DNA from: Pseudomonadota bacterium
GTDB lineage: Bacteria > Pseudomonadota > Alphaproteobacteria > Sphingomonadales > Sphingomonadaceae
Direction of reading: 5' to 3'
Assembly: GCA_029779535.1 (NCBI GenBank)
Contig: JAKPAG010000107.1
Coordinates: 1 to 64,000, forward strand
DNA: 64,000 nucleotides
A program made the translations under genes and the position numbers. Within the stretch, counting starts at the first letter, position 1. Every line of letters starts with the position of its first letter. Below the pieces are notes generated by a model, which did not search any database, was not told the origin of the DNA, and was given only the letters and a program-made list of their open reading frames with translations. Below are positions 1 to 7,938 of the stretch, piece after piece.

Positions 1-28
1 GTGCCCGGCGCCCGGGCTTTCGCCGCAT

Positions 29-109
29 GGGGACCATATGGCCATCGCAGCTATCAGAACTGGGGTCGAAAGTCGCGGAATTCCGGTCATTTGCGGGGAC
101 CATATGGCC
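29..109. repeat. Direct repeat GGGGACCATATGGCC, two copies
   Basis: The 15-mer GGGGACCATATGGCC occurs at 29-43 and again, unchanged, at 95-109, a 66-bp period. Multiple short terminal repeats of this kind are typical of IS21-family ends, so this may be one end of a degraded or truncated element that continues to the left. No istA/istB-like coding sequence is present, so the identity is inference. Confidence 0.35.
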
Positions 110-338
110 TTCAGCGGCATACCTGCTGCCGAGCAATCCCAGCATCTCACGCACTGATTTTACCGCATTTTTTCCCATGAACACAGCAGTACACTGCGTA
201 CGGTGTGGGGGTCTAATCGGCAATTCTCGGGCCGGTAAACGCGTCCGAATCGGATTGCCGGTTCTGCTTCGCATGGCCCTTGGGCATGGTGAGCGGGGCA
301 GCGCTCCAGCCGCCCGCAAATGCGTCTAGCCAGCACAT

Positions 339-360
339 TTGGGGGTATGATTGGGGGTAT
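339..360. repeat. Tandem TTGGGGGTAT repeat, integrase-scar candidate
   Basis: Two copies of TTGGGGGTAT sit at 339-348 and 351-360, separated by GA. From memory, similar doubled GGGGGTAT blocks lie just before the start of tyrosine integrase genes of proteobacterial genomic islands. Here no integrase frame follows, so this could be the remnant of an excised or deleted island; it could also be coincidence. Confidence 0.25.
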
Positions 361-380
361 CCTGCGAAATGCTCCGTCGA

Positions 381-415
381 GAAATGCCAAAAATCTGCGA
401 TTTTTGGGCTATTTC
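381..415 (-). terminator. Probable terminator of the leftward five-gene operon
   Basis: CCAAAAATC (387-395) and GATTTTTGG (399-407) form a perfect 9-bp stem with a 3-nt loop. GAAAT (381-385) and ATTTC (411-415) can extend it. It lies about 40 nt beyond the stop codon at 450, and in the leftward direction the descending strand is T-rich, as expected for an intrinsic terminator, though a clean terminal U run is missing. Confidence 0.45.
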
Positions 416-449
416 GCGATTCCCCTTACCGCTCCAGGCCCCCTTCAGA

Positions 450-1577
450 TCAGGACAAGCCGCGGGCTGCCTGGCCAACCGTTTGCCATTGCCTGGTCCT
501 GGCCGATTCCCGGACCGCATCAAGCACGGCCTGCCCGCGCACGGCATCGTCAAAACTCGCGGCGCGTTCCGGGATGGCCGGTTCGCGGCCTTCGATCCGC
601 GCCTTCATTTCGGCGAACAGCCGGGTGTAGGGCGGCACGTCGAAACCCATCGTGTGCCAGCGGTCCATTTCGGTCTGGATCAGATCGCCGATCGGGAAGG
701 GCGTGGGCGGCGGATTGGCCAGGTCGGCTGGCATCGGGACCTGCCGCATGCCCGTAGCGTCATGGATCCAGACTTCCTCTGGATCGCCATAGTTCGCGCC
801 GCTCTGGATCCAGGCCCCGCCGGCCGTGCCGGTGACCTTGGTGCACATGGCAAAGCCGCTGCGCGATTCCTGTGCGGCGACGATCGTGCCCATCACGCCG
901 TCGCCGGCCTCGAACTGGACCGAATAGCAATCGTCGGCGCTGCGCCAGGGGCGGCCGGGGGCCAGGGTCTGGAGCTGGCCCGAAACCCGCGTGATCGGTC
1001 CGAACATGTAGTCAACCTGGTCGAACATGTGGCTGCCGAACGCGCCAAGGAACCCGCCGCCCTGGGCCGCGTCCTCCCACCATGCGGCCATCGGCTCGTC
1101 GGGCGAAAGCGTGCCGGGCTGGTGATAGATCCGCAGGAAGTGCCGCGCCGCGCCGATCGCGCCCGATTGCACCACCCGCCGCAGCAGCGCCTGCGCGCTG
1201 TCGAAGCGGAATTCGGCGCCCAGCATGTGCAGCACCCCGGCGGCGGCGGCGGCATCGCGCATCGCGCGTGCTTCGGCGGCATCCCTGGCAAAGGGCTTTT
1301 CCGACACGACGTGCCGCCGGGCGGCGATCGCTTCCATCACGAAGGGATAATGCGCGTGCGGCGGCGTCGCGACGGTCACCAGCTGGATCGACGGGTCGGC
1401 CAGGGCCTCGGCGAGGTTGTCGGTAGCGAGGGGAATACCCAGCGGCGCGGCACGTTCGGCCACCCGCGCGCGGTCGCGCCCGACGATTGCCTTTACGTCG
1501 AACCCGGCTTCGCGCAGCGCACGGGTATGGGTGAACAGGCCAAAGCCGGTGCCGACTACAACTGCGCCAATCGTCAT
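450..1577 (-). CDS. Gfo/Idh/MocA family NAD(P)-dependent oxidoreductase
   Basis: A 375-residue oxidoreductase. The N-terminal Rossmann fold shows the dinucleotide loop GTGFG at residues 9-13, and the family's EKP motif is at 93-95, its Lys being the usual catalytic base. The C-terminal alpha/beta domain normally binds a sugar, inositol or similar polyol. I chose the ATG at 1577 because it overlaps the upstream stop codon as ATGA; an ATG six codons earlier exists but is buried deeper in the neighbour. It is the last gene of a five-gene coupled operon. Together with the adjacent TIM-barrel isomerase it suggests oxidation and epimerisation of a polyhydroxylated substrate; the substrate cannot be read from sequence. 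Confidence 0.85.
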   Translation of the reverse strand: MTIGAVVVGTGFGLFTHTRALREAGFDVKAIVGRDRARVAERAAPLGIPLATDNLAEALADPSIQLVTVATPPHAHYPFVMEAIAARRHVVSEKPFARDAAEARAMRDAAAAAGVLHMLGAEFRFDSAQALLRRVVQSGAIGAARHFLRIYHQPGTLSPDEPMAAWWEDAAQGGGFLGAFGSHMFDQVDYMFGPITRVSGQLQTLAPGRPWRSADDCYSVQFEAGDGVMGTIVAAQESRSGFAMCTKVTGTAGGAWIQSGANYGDPEEVWIHDATGMRQVPMPADLANPPPTPFPIGDLIQTEMDRWHTMGFDVPPYTRLFAEMKARIEGREPAIPERAASFDDAVRGQAVLDAVRESARTRQWQTVGQAARGLS

Positions 1578-2395
1578 TTCGCCATCTCCAGACATAGATC
1601 CAGCGCGTCGGCGCAGCGCGCCAGCGCGGCTTCGGTATCGAGCGCGTCGAGTTCGGGGCTGAACACCTCGATTCCGATCGGTGCCGCGGTTCCGGTTGCG
1701 GCCAGCGCTTGCATGAAGCCTTGCAGATCGAGCTCGCCCGCGCCGGGCAGCAGACGCCGCATCATGCCGGCGTTGAGGTCCGCCTCGGGCACGTCCAGCG
1801 CATCATTGAGCTGGACCGAAAGGATCAGCTCGCCCGGGCACCGCGCCAAGTCGTCGAGCGATGAGCCCGAGCGGAAGAAATGCCAGGTATCGAGCATGAT
1901 CCCGGCATTGGGCCGCTCGCTGCGATCGACCAGTTCGCGCGCCCGGGCAAAGTCCCGCACCGCGCCGACGGGCACGGGCTCGATCGCCACGGTCAGGCCG
2001 TGTTCGGCGGCGCGGTCGCAGATCGCGGCAAAGGCTCGGGCCTGCGCGGCCGGATCCCATTCCATGCCCAGCAGTTCGACCACCGATACCGTGCGCGCGC
2101 CGATTTCCGCGCCCAGCGCGATGAACTTGTCCGCCGTTGCCCCGCGCACGGCATCGGCCCAGCCGCCCGTTGCCTGGTCATGGCCGGGCAGCCAGTTGCC
2201 GATGCATTCCATGTCGGTCACCACCAGCCCGGCCTCGCGCACCGCCGCCGCCAGCGCGCGACGATCCGCGCCCGCCACATCGCCATGCCAGGCCGTCACG
2301 GCGGTAAAGCCCGCGGCGGCGGCCGGGGCGAGCCGCCCGGCCAGCGGCGTGCACTGGCGGGTCCCGGCGAACAGGACGCGCTGCGACGGGTTCAT
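1574..2395 (-). CDS. Sugar phosphate isomerase/epimerase-like TIM-barrel protein
   Basis: A 273-residue protein of the xylose-isomerase-like TIM-barrel (AP endonuclease 2) superfamily. Characteristic metal-ligand segments are visible: AIEPVPVG near residue 140, IMLDTWHFF near 165, VQLND near 190, and the C-terminal GIEVFSPEL, which supply the Glu/Asp/His metal site. Members include hydroxypyruvate isomerase, tagatose epimerase and 3-dehydroshikimate dehydratase, so the exact reaction is open. It overlaps both neighbours by 4 bp (ATGA). Pairing with a Gfo/Idh oxidoreductase is common in catabolism of inositol-like or modified sugars. An alternative is a ring-cleavage or dehydratase role in aromatic or terpenoid breakdown. 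Confidence 0.8.
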   Translation of the reverse strand: MNPSQRVLFAGTRQCTPLAGRLAPAAAAGFTAVTAWHGDVAGADRRALAAAVREAGLVVTDMECIGNWLPGHDQATGGWADAVRGATADKFIALGAEIGARTVSVVELLGMEWDPAAQARAFAAICDRAAEHGLTVAIEPVPVGAVRDFARARELVDRSERPNAGIMLDTWHFFRSGSSLDDLARCPGELILSVQLNDALDVPEADLNAGMMRRLLPGAGELDLQGFMQALAATGTAAPIGIEVFSPELDALDTEAALARCADALDLCLEMAK

Positions 2396-3615
2396 CCGGT
2401 GACTTCTCCGCTGACCACCGGTTCAATTCCATCGAGCGCCGCTGCGCCGCGCGCCTTCAGGTCGGCCAGCGGCACCCGGCGCAGGCTGACCTGCGGCGGC
2501 TCGGCCCCGGCTTCCAGCCCGATGAACCGCAGGCTCATCCCGCCGTGGACGTGATCGAACGGCGACACATGGTTGCCGCCGATCCCGGGGTCCTCGCTCG
2601 CGATCACCACCCGCACCAAGCCGTCGTCCTGCAGGCGGCAGGTGTACTTGGTGACGTAGCCCTGCCCGTCCTCGTAGTTGTCGAGGTTCTCCTGCCAGAT
2701 CGAGCAGAGCTGGAAGATCCAGTAGGAACAGCGACTGGGCCGGAAATCGATTACCAGCGCCTCGTGCGCCTCGCACTGCCAGGTGCCGAAGCCGTGGTGG
2801 CGATCGGGCACGCCGCCGTTGGACAGATAGACCGCGCGGTCGAAGCGGATGCGATTGGGGCGCTGCGCAAGGTTGTCCTGCCACCAGCGCCGGACCAGTT
2901 CGCCATAGCCCAGCACGGTCTGCGCGGCCTTGGCCAGGCCATCGGCCACTTCGCCGGGGCTGACGGCGCGCGGCCGGGCCCCGTCGAGGCGGCGGATCGC
3001 GAACTGCGGCGGGGCCGTATCGGCGCGGTCATGATAGAGCGTGCGGACCAGCAGGCCAACGCATTCGGGCTGGATCGGCAGCCAGTCGGCAATGCCCGCG
3101 ATCCGCTGCTGGCTGACCGCGATCGTGAAATTGCCCTGCGGGTCGAAGTGGACCTGGTCCGACGTGATGAAGCCGGTGGTCTGGTAGGCGGTGGGATCGA
3201 AGGTCTTGAGGCCGTCGATCCCCTCGGCGGTCCAATCGCGGTCGCCCGGATGGACCGGCTGGGCTGAATTCCAGCTGGCGATCACGAAATAGGGCAGGCC
3301 GCCCCGGTTGCCGGTGATCACGTAGTCGTGGCTGCCATCGACGAATTCGGCCAGCAGGTGGTCCTGGTCGGGCGACTGGAAATTGATCGACTGCCGCCAC
3401 GGCACGTCGCGCAGGCGCGGCCGTTCCGGTTCGCAATTCTCAAGGAAACGCTCCAGCCCGTTGCGCGTCAGGCGGGCCAGGAAACGATACCATTCCGCTC
3501 GGTCAAGTTCGTCGACCTCGTCGCCGAAGCGCCCGACGATCCGGCCCGCCAGCTTGAGCTGGTCGCAGAATTCGTCCCATGCCGCCCCCGAAAGCAGCCT
3601 TTCCCTGGCTTCCAT
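2392..3615 (-). CDS. Hypothetical protein, possibly DUF1214-related
   Basis: A 407-residue soluble protein I cannot assign with certainty. The C-terminal half (residues about 270-370) is rich in Trp, Tyr and Asp and has a layout that recalls DUF1214 proteins found in sphingomonad catabolic clusters, but no catalytic motif is evident. No signal peptide or membrane segment is visible. The start at 3615 is chosen because it overlaps the preceding stop as TGATG; a start 19 codons further upstream would run into the sulfotransferase gene. Third gene of the coupled operon, so it probably acts in the same pathway as the SDR and the sulfotransferase. Function unknown. Confidence 0.6.
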   Translation of the reverse strand: MEARERLLSGAAWDEFCDQLKLAGRIVGRFGDEVDELDRAEWYRFLARLTRNGLERFLENCEPERPRLRDVPWRQSINFQSPDQDHLLAEFVDGSHDYVITGNRGGLPYFVIASWNSAQPVHPGDRDWTAEGIDGLKTFDPTAYQTTGFITSDQVHFDPQGNFTIAVSQQRIAGIADWLPIQPECVGLLVRTLYHDRADTAPPQFAIRRLDGARPRAVSPGEVADGLAKAAQTVLGYGELVRRWWQDNLAQRPNRIRFDRAVYLSNGGVPDRHHGFGTWQCEAHEALVIDFRPSRCSYWIFQLCSIWQENLDNYEDGQGYVTKYTCRLQDDGLVRVVIASEDPGIGGNHVSPFDHVHGGMSLRFIGLEAGAEPPQVSLRRVPLADLKARGAAALDGIEPVVSGEVTG

Positions 3616-4850
3616 CAGAACACCTCCCGCTTGATCCCGAACCGCTGCGTGTAGAAGCCGAACCGTTCCCACAGGGCATCGGGATCAAGCCCGAACTGCC
3701 CGCGCAGGTCATAGGCCGCGCTGCCATGCTTGCCGCGCGGGTTGGCTTGCATGTATCCCGCGATCCGCGTCCGGGCGGCGGGGGTCAGCTCCAGTTCGGC
3801 CAGCTCGTAGACCTGCTCGATCGTGCCCATCTGGTCGGCCATGTATTCATGGAACCGTACGTCGATCGCGCGCGGCAGCACATCGCGCTGGGCGACGCAG
3901 CGGCGCAGCAGCACCTCGATCCGGTCGGTCCAGTAGGTGGCGAGTTCGGCGAGGTCGACCGTGCGGCGGATGCGGTCGCCATAGGCGATCATGGTGATTG
4001 CCGATTGCAGCACCGCCAGCGGATCGCGGTGGGTGACAACTACCGTGGCATCAGGGTGGACCGCATTGAGCGCGGCCAGGTTTTCCATGTGCGGCGGCGA
4101 TTTCAGCACCCAGCGATCGGGGCCGCGCACCCAGGTCAGATACTGCAGCAACCGCCGGGCATAGCGATAGTGCGGGGTCTGGTCGTGGCTCAGGTAATGG
4201 TCGCGCCAGCGGTAGGGGCGGCTGACCCATTCGCTGAGATAGCCGCTGAAATCGGGGCCGTGCAGCTCGATGTCCTCGTGGATCCCGTCGGGCGCCATTT
4301 CGTGCATGGCCGGCATCAGCGGCAGCATGGTTTCGAACTGGCCCCACATCGCCGCGCAGTCATGTCGGCGCGGATCGTCCTGCGGCGGCGGGGCGGGTTC
4401 GCTGCGCGCGACCGGCTCCATCGATTCCCACAAGGGCAGGCTGCGCAGCCGATCATCAGCGGCAAGCAGGTTGACGAGGTGCGTGGTGCCGGAACGCGGC
4501 AGCCCGGCGATCATGATCGGGCGATCGATCGCGATTCCGGCGATTTCGGGATGGCGTTTCCAGGCATCCTCGAAACGCAGCCGGGTGCTGGCCTGGCGGA
4601 CGCAATCGGCCAGCAGGTTGGCCCGGCCCAGCGCGTTGAGGCCCTTGTCCTCGTCGAAGCTTTGCAGCCAGACTTCGAGCCGTTCGACAAAATCCATCGC
4701 CCCGAAGTCGCTGAGGCCAGTCGCCGCGCGGGCCGCGGCGAGCACGCCTTGGGCCGAATAGCTGACCGGCGGTGTGGCCGCGATGGCGCCGGCGATCATC
4801 GGCGTCAGGACCGGCTGGGCCAGATCGTCGATCCGCACGGCTTCAGCCAT
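3615..4850 (-). CDS. Sulfotransferase family protein
   Basis: A 411-residue protein with the PAPS 5'-phosphosulfate-binding loop GLPRSGTTH at residues 116-124 and a downstream VVVTHRDP segment that fits the 3'-phosphate-binding region. These are hallmarks of the sulfotransferase-3 type family, which transfers sulfate from PAPS to a hydroxyl. About 110 residues precede the loop, as in many bacterial homologues found beside acyl-CoA and SDR genes. It overlaps the SDR gene by 8 bp and the next gene by 1 bp, so all are translated together. True sulfotransferase activity is an inference from the family; many relatives in sphingomonad catabolic loci are uncharacterised. Confidence 0.82.
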   Translation of the reverse strand: MAEAVRIDDLAQPVLTPMIAGAIAATPPVSYSAQGVLAAARAATGLSDFGAMDFVERLEVWLQSFDEDKGLNALGRANLLADCVRQASTRLRFEDAWKRHPEIAGIAIDRPIMIAGLPRSGTTHLVNLLAADDRLRSLPLWESMEPVARSEPAPPPQDDPRRHDCAAMWGQFETMLPLMPAMHEMAPDGIHEDIELHGPDFSGYLSEWVSRPYRWRDHYLSHDQTPHYRYARRLLQYLTWVRGPDRWVLKSPPHMENLAALNAVHPDATVVVTHRDPLAVLQSAITMIAYGDRIRRTVDLAELATYWTDRIEVLLRRCVAQRDVLPRAIDVRFHEYMADQMGTIEQVYELAELELTPAARTRIAGYMQANPRGKHGSAAYDLRGQFGLDPDALWERFGFYTQRFGIKREVF

Positions 4851-5607
4851 TGATCGTGTAGCCGCCGTCGATCATCAGCGTCTGCCCGGTGATCCAGGCG
4901 GCGGCGTCGCTGGCCAGGAACAGCACCGCACCGGAAATGTCATCGACCTTGCCCAGCCGGCCCAGCGGCGTGCGTTCGAGCGCGGGGCGCTGCCAGGCTT
5001 CGCCGCCGGGCGAGAACACCCCGGCGGTCATCGCCGTTTCGACCATGCCGGCGCAGACCACGTTGAGCCGTATCCCGCGCGGGCCAAGGTCGACCGCCAG
5101 GCCGCGCGTCATGCCCAGCAGGCCGGTCTTGCCCGCGCCGTAACCCAGGGTCACCGCGATCCCCATGAAGCTGGTGATCGAACCGAGCCCGACCACGCAG
5201 CCGCCGCCGGGCAGCTTGCTGGCTGCCAGCTTGTCGGCCAGCCGGGTCGCCAGGCGGAAGGGGGCGGCAAGGTGAATCGTCAGCGCGCGTTCGAACACGT
5301 CGGGATCATGTTCGTCCTGGCCGAGCGAGTAGAAGCTGAGGCCCGCGTTGTTGACCAGCACGTCGCAGGCGGTGGTCGCCGCGGCCAGATCCTCAAGCGA
5401 ACCGCGGCTTTCCAGGTCCAGCTGGCGGTACTGGTAGCGCGACAGGTCGGCCTCATAGTCGCTGGCGGCGGCCCTGGTGCCGGTGATGGTTACCTGCGCC
5501 CCGGCATCGGCAAAGGCCGCTGCCGTGGCCGCGCCAATCCCGCTGGTGCCGCCGGTGACCAGGACCTGGGCCCCCGCAAAGTCATAGGCAACATTCGACC
5601 AGGCCAT
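4843..5607 (-). CDS. SDR family NAD(P)-dependent oxidoreductase
   Basis: A classical 254-residue short-chain dehydrogenase/reductase. The cofactor loop TGGTSGIG is at 18-25, NNAG at 86-89, and the catalytic Ser143, Tyr156 and Lys160 (YGAGK) are all present. The C-terminal end DGGYTING is typical of the FabG-like branch that oxidises or reduces hydroxyl/keto groups on small rings, steroids or acyl chains. It is the first gene of the leftward operon. Its start lies about 40 nt downstream of the promoter described at 5655-5683, which carries a TetR-type operator, so it is probably derepressed by a substrate of the pathway. Confidence 0.88.
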   Translation of the reverse strand: MAWSNVAYDFAGAQVLVTGGTSGIGAATAAAFADAGAQVTITGTRAAASDYEADLSRYQYRQLDLESRGSLEDLAAATTACDVLVNNAGLSFYSLGQDEHDPDVFERALTIHLAAPFRLATRLADKLAASKLPGGGCVVGLGSITSFMGIAVTLGYGAGKTGLLGMTRGLAVDLGPRGIRLNVVCAGMVETAMTAGVFSPGGEAWQRPALERTPLGRLGKVDDISGAVLFLASDAAAWITGQTLMIDGGYTING

Positions 5608-5654
5608 GGCTCATCTCTCCGCTTGCATGGTTCGTCCCTTGACCGAGATCGAAC

Positions 5655-5683
5655 ATTATGACTAAACATCATGTATGGTCAGT
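5655..5683 (-). promoter_or_regulatory. Predicted promoter of the SDR-sulfotransferase operon
   Basis: Read leftward, CTGACC (5678-5683) and CATAAT (5655-5660) are spaced by 17 nt and match 4/6 and 5/6 of the sigma-70 consensus. Transcription would start around 5647, about 40 nt before the SDR start codon. The operator at 5659-5681 covers the whole spacer. Confidence 0.55.
5659..5681. promoter_or_regulatory. TetR-type operator, 23-bp imperfect palindrome
   Basis: The 23-bp segment reads TGACTAAACAT-C-ATGTATGGTCA; 18 of 23 positions match its own reverse complement, around a central C. It lies between the TetR gene and the divergent operon, overlaps the operon's predicted promoter, and includes the ATG of the TetR gene itself. 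The position predicts repression of the operon and autoregulation of the regulator. Confidence 0.6.
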
Positions 5684-6364
5684 TTGAGTCAAGCGCCAAT
5701 CGCGCTTCAGGCGAAATCGGCGGCGTCAGAAGGGGCGCGGCCCAACCGCGCCAATGCCCGTCAGCGCGCCCAGCGCGCGGAGACGCGGGACAAGCTGATC
5801 GAAGGCGCTGCCCGCGTGTTCACCGCCCTGGGCTATGCCAATGCCACGATCGAACACGTCCTGGCCGAAGCACAGGTCAGCCGCGCTTCGTGCTATGCCC
5901 ATTTCGCCGGCAAGGCCGAATTGGTCGCTGCCATTGCCGAGCGCTTTTCGCCCGTCTGGCAGCCGCTCTACGCGGAGCTCGCGGCGATGCACGATCCGTC
6001 GCCGGCGGCCTTGCGGTCTTGGTGCGAGCGGCACGTCGGACTGTACCGGGAACACCACGATACCTGCATCATCCTGACCCAGGCCGCGGCCATCGAACCG
6101 GAGCTTTATTGGCAACTGGCCCGCTACCAGGAAGAAATCATCGATCTGCTGGCGCGGTCCAATCCGCAGTTGGCGCACCTTGCCACCGATCGTGATGCGC
6201 GCACCCGCGCGGCGCTGGTGCTGTCGAATATCGACCACACCTGCTATTTCCTTGCGGTGCGGCGCTGGGCGGACGATCCATCTGCGGGAATATCGGCCAT
6301 TGCCGACGCCCTGGGCCGCTTCCTGGAAGAAGAAGCGCGCCCGCGCCCGGCGGCGCTGGCCTAG
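5675..6364 (+). CDS. TetR/AcrR family transcriptional regulator
   Basis: A 229-residue regulator. The helix-turn-helix lies at residues about 35-80, with the typical run AARVFTALGY, then a second helix ending in YAHFAGKAELVAA. The C-terminal part is an unassigned ligand-binding domain. The ATG at 5675 has no good ribosome binding site and sits inside the operator palindrome, so the mRNA may be leaderless or the true start may lie downstream; the first 30 residues are low-complexity and dispensable for the fold. It is divergent from the SDR-sulfotransferase operon and is probably its local repressor. Its 3' end overlaps the convergent efflux pump gene by 4 bp. Confidence 0.85.
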   Translation: MVSLSQAPIALQAKSAASEGARPNRANARQRAQRAETRDKLIEGAARVFTALGYANATIEHVLAEAQVSRASCYAHFAGKAELVAAIAERFSPVWQPLYAELAAMHDPSPAALRSWCERHVGLYREHHDTCIILTQAAAIEPELYWQLARYQEEIIDLLARSNPQLAHLATDRDARTRAALVLSNIDHTCYFLAVRRWADDPSAGISAIADALGRFLEEEARPRPAALA

Positions 6365-7938
6365 TGCCCCATCGCTCCGCCGCCGCTGGGCGCGGGGGGA
6401 CGCGGGGTCAGCCAGACCAGCCAGGCAGCGACGAACAGGATCACCGAACTGATCGCGAAGACGTGGTTCGAACCGATCGTCGCGGCCTGGGCCTCGACCA
6501 GCCGTTCGATCACCACGCGGGCCTGGCCATCGCTCATCCCTTGTGCCTGGAGCTGCGCCAGGGTGCCGTCTGCCCCGTTGAGCGTGCCGGCCAGCTGGGC
6601 GCGGGCTTCGCGGCTGGCGTCGTCCCAGATCGAGGTCGACAAGGCGGTTCCCGCCGCGCCGCTGACCGTGCGCATGAAGCTGAGCAGGCCCGCCGCCGAC
6701 GCAACCTCATGCATCGGCACGGATGTCAGGGCCAGGGTCATCAGGCCGATGAAAAAGAACGGCATCCCGAAGCCTTGCAGCAATTGTGGCAGGGCCAGGT
6801 CCCAGAAGGTCATGTCGGTGTTCCACTGCGTGCGCCACAGCGAGATCAGCACCAGCCACAGCATCCCGCAGGTGATCAGCACGCGCATGTCGACCTTTTC
6901 GAACAGCTTGCTGGCCACCGGCCCCATCAGCACGGCAAAGACCCCGACCAGCGCCATCGCGTGCCCGGCCTCGCTGGCGGTATAGCCCATCACCGACTGC
7001 ATCCACAGCGGGATCAGCACGATCATCGCGAACAGCCCGCCAAAGCCGAGCGCCATCGCAATCAGCCCGACCCAAAGGCTGCGGTGCCGCAGCACGCGCA
7101 GGTCGACCACGGGGTGCGGGTCGGTCAGCTCCCAGATGACGAAGGCGCCGAAGGCGACGACCGAGGTTACCGCCAGGGCGACGATCATGGCCGAACCAAA
7201 CCAGTCATGTTCCCGGCCCAGGTCCAGCACCAGCTGCATGCAGCCGACGAACAGCACCAGCAGCACCAGGCCGATCACGTCGATCCGTTCCAGCCGGGTC
7301 GGCGTTTCATAGCGCGCCACCAGCCGGATGATGATCGTCACGCAGACCGCCACCACCGGCAGGTTGATGTAGAAGATCCACGGCCACGACCAGTTGTCGG
7401 AAATATAGCCGCCCACCACCGGGCCCAGAATCGGCGCGAAAATGGTGGTCACCCCCCACAGCGCGTTGGCGGCGGTCATCTTGTCGGGCGGGAAGATGCG
7501 CAGCAGCAGCGTCTGGGTCAGCGGCATCAGCGGCCCGCCGCACAGCCCCTGCAGCACCCTGAGCACCACCAGCAGTTCGATCGTCCGTGCGATCCCGCAC
7601 AGCACCGAAAACGCCGCGAAGCCGCACAGGCTGAACAGCAGTGTGCGATAGGTCCCGAACCGCGCCGCCAGCCACCCGGTCAGCGGCACGGTGATCGCCT
7701 CGGCCACGGCATAGGACGTGATCGTCCAGGTCCCCTGCGAGGGCGAGATCGCCAGCCCGCCCGCGATGTGCGGGACCGAGACGTTGGTGATCGTGGTGTC
7801 GAGGATGACGATGAAATTGGCCAGGGCCAGCCCGAAGGCGGCCAGCCACAGTGCGCCGCCACTCAGCGGCTGGGCGACCGGTTCAGGCGCCGGACCGGCA
7901 GACGGCGCGGCGGTGCGGCTGGCAGCGGGCGCGCTCAT
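6361..7938 (-). CDS. DHA2 family MFS multidrug efflux pump (EmrB/QacA type)
   Basis: A 525-residue inner-membrane transporter of the 14-TM DHA2 drug:proton antiporter family. Visible marks include the first helix ending in ILDTTITNVSVPHIAG, the GWLAARFGTYR loop between helices 2 and 3, and a motif-C-like stretch GPVVGGYI in helix 5. It would be the pump of a tripartite system with the HlyD adaptor and the NodT outer-membrane channel encoded just upstream in the operon, exporting hydrophobic toxins straight across both membranes. Its start overlaps the adaptor stop by 4 bp. Substrate unknown. Confidence 0.9.
   Translation of the reverse strand: MSAPAASRTAAPSAGPAPEPVAQPLSGGALWLAAFGLALANFIVILDTTITNVSVPHIAGGLAISPSQGTWTITSYAVAEAITVPLTGWLAARFGTYRTLLFSLCGFAAFSVLCGIARTIELLVVLRVLQGLCGGPLMPLTQTLLLRIFPPDKMTAANALWGVTTIFAPILGPVVGGYISDNWSWPWIFYINLPVVAVCVTIIIRLVARYETPTRLERIDVIGLVLLVLFVGCMQLVLDLGREHDWFGSAMIVALAVTSVVAFGAFVIWELTDPHPVVDLRVLRHRSLWVGLIAMALGFGGLFAMIVLIPLWMQSVMGYTASEAGHAMALVGVFAVLMGPVASKLFEKVDMRVLITCGMLWLVLISLWRTQWNTDMTFWDLALPQLLQGFGMPFFFIGLMTLALTSVPMHEVASAAGLLSFMRTVSGAAGTALSTSIWDDASREARAQLAGTLNGADGTLAQLQAQGMSDGQARVVIERLVEAQAATIGSNHVFAISSVILFVAAWLVWLTPRPPAPSGGGAMGH

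Larger units (their letters stand above)
1..449. other. Gene-free left edge, possible mobile-element scar
   Basis: I see no convincing gene here: open frames are short, lack ribosome binding sites and match no family I know. Three things stand out and are listed separately: a 15-bp direct repeat (29-43 and 95-109), a tandem TTGGGGGTAT repeat (339-360) and an inverted repeat just past the end of the leftward operon (381-415). The first two resemble debris of an insertion sequence and of an integrase-gene start, but no transposase or integrase remains. Confidence 0.4.

Noticed and set aside
160..390. Minus-strand frame of 76 codons at the left edge
   Set aside because: It overlaps the tandem TTGGGGGTAT repeat and has no ribosome site or family resemblance. 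Its PPIIPP run is merely the translated repeat.
351..2402. Long plus-strand open frame of about 680 codons opposite the first two minus-strand genes
   Set aside because: It is the antisense of the Gfo/Idh and TIM-barrel genes, whose motifs and coupled overlaps are clear. Long antisense frames are expected at this GC content, and its translation is Arg/His/Gly-rich without motifs.
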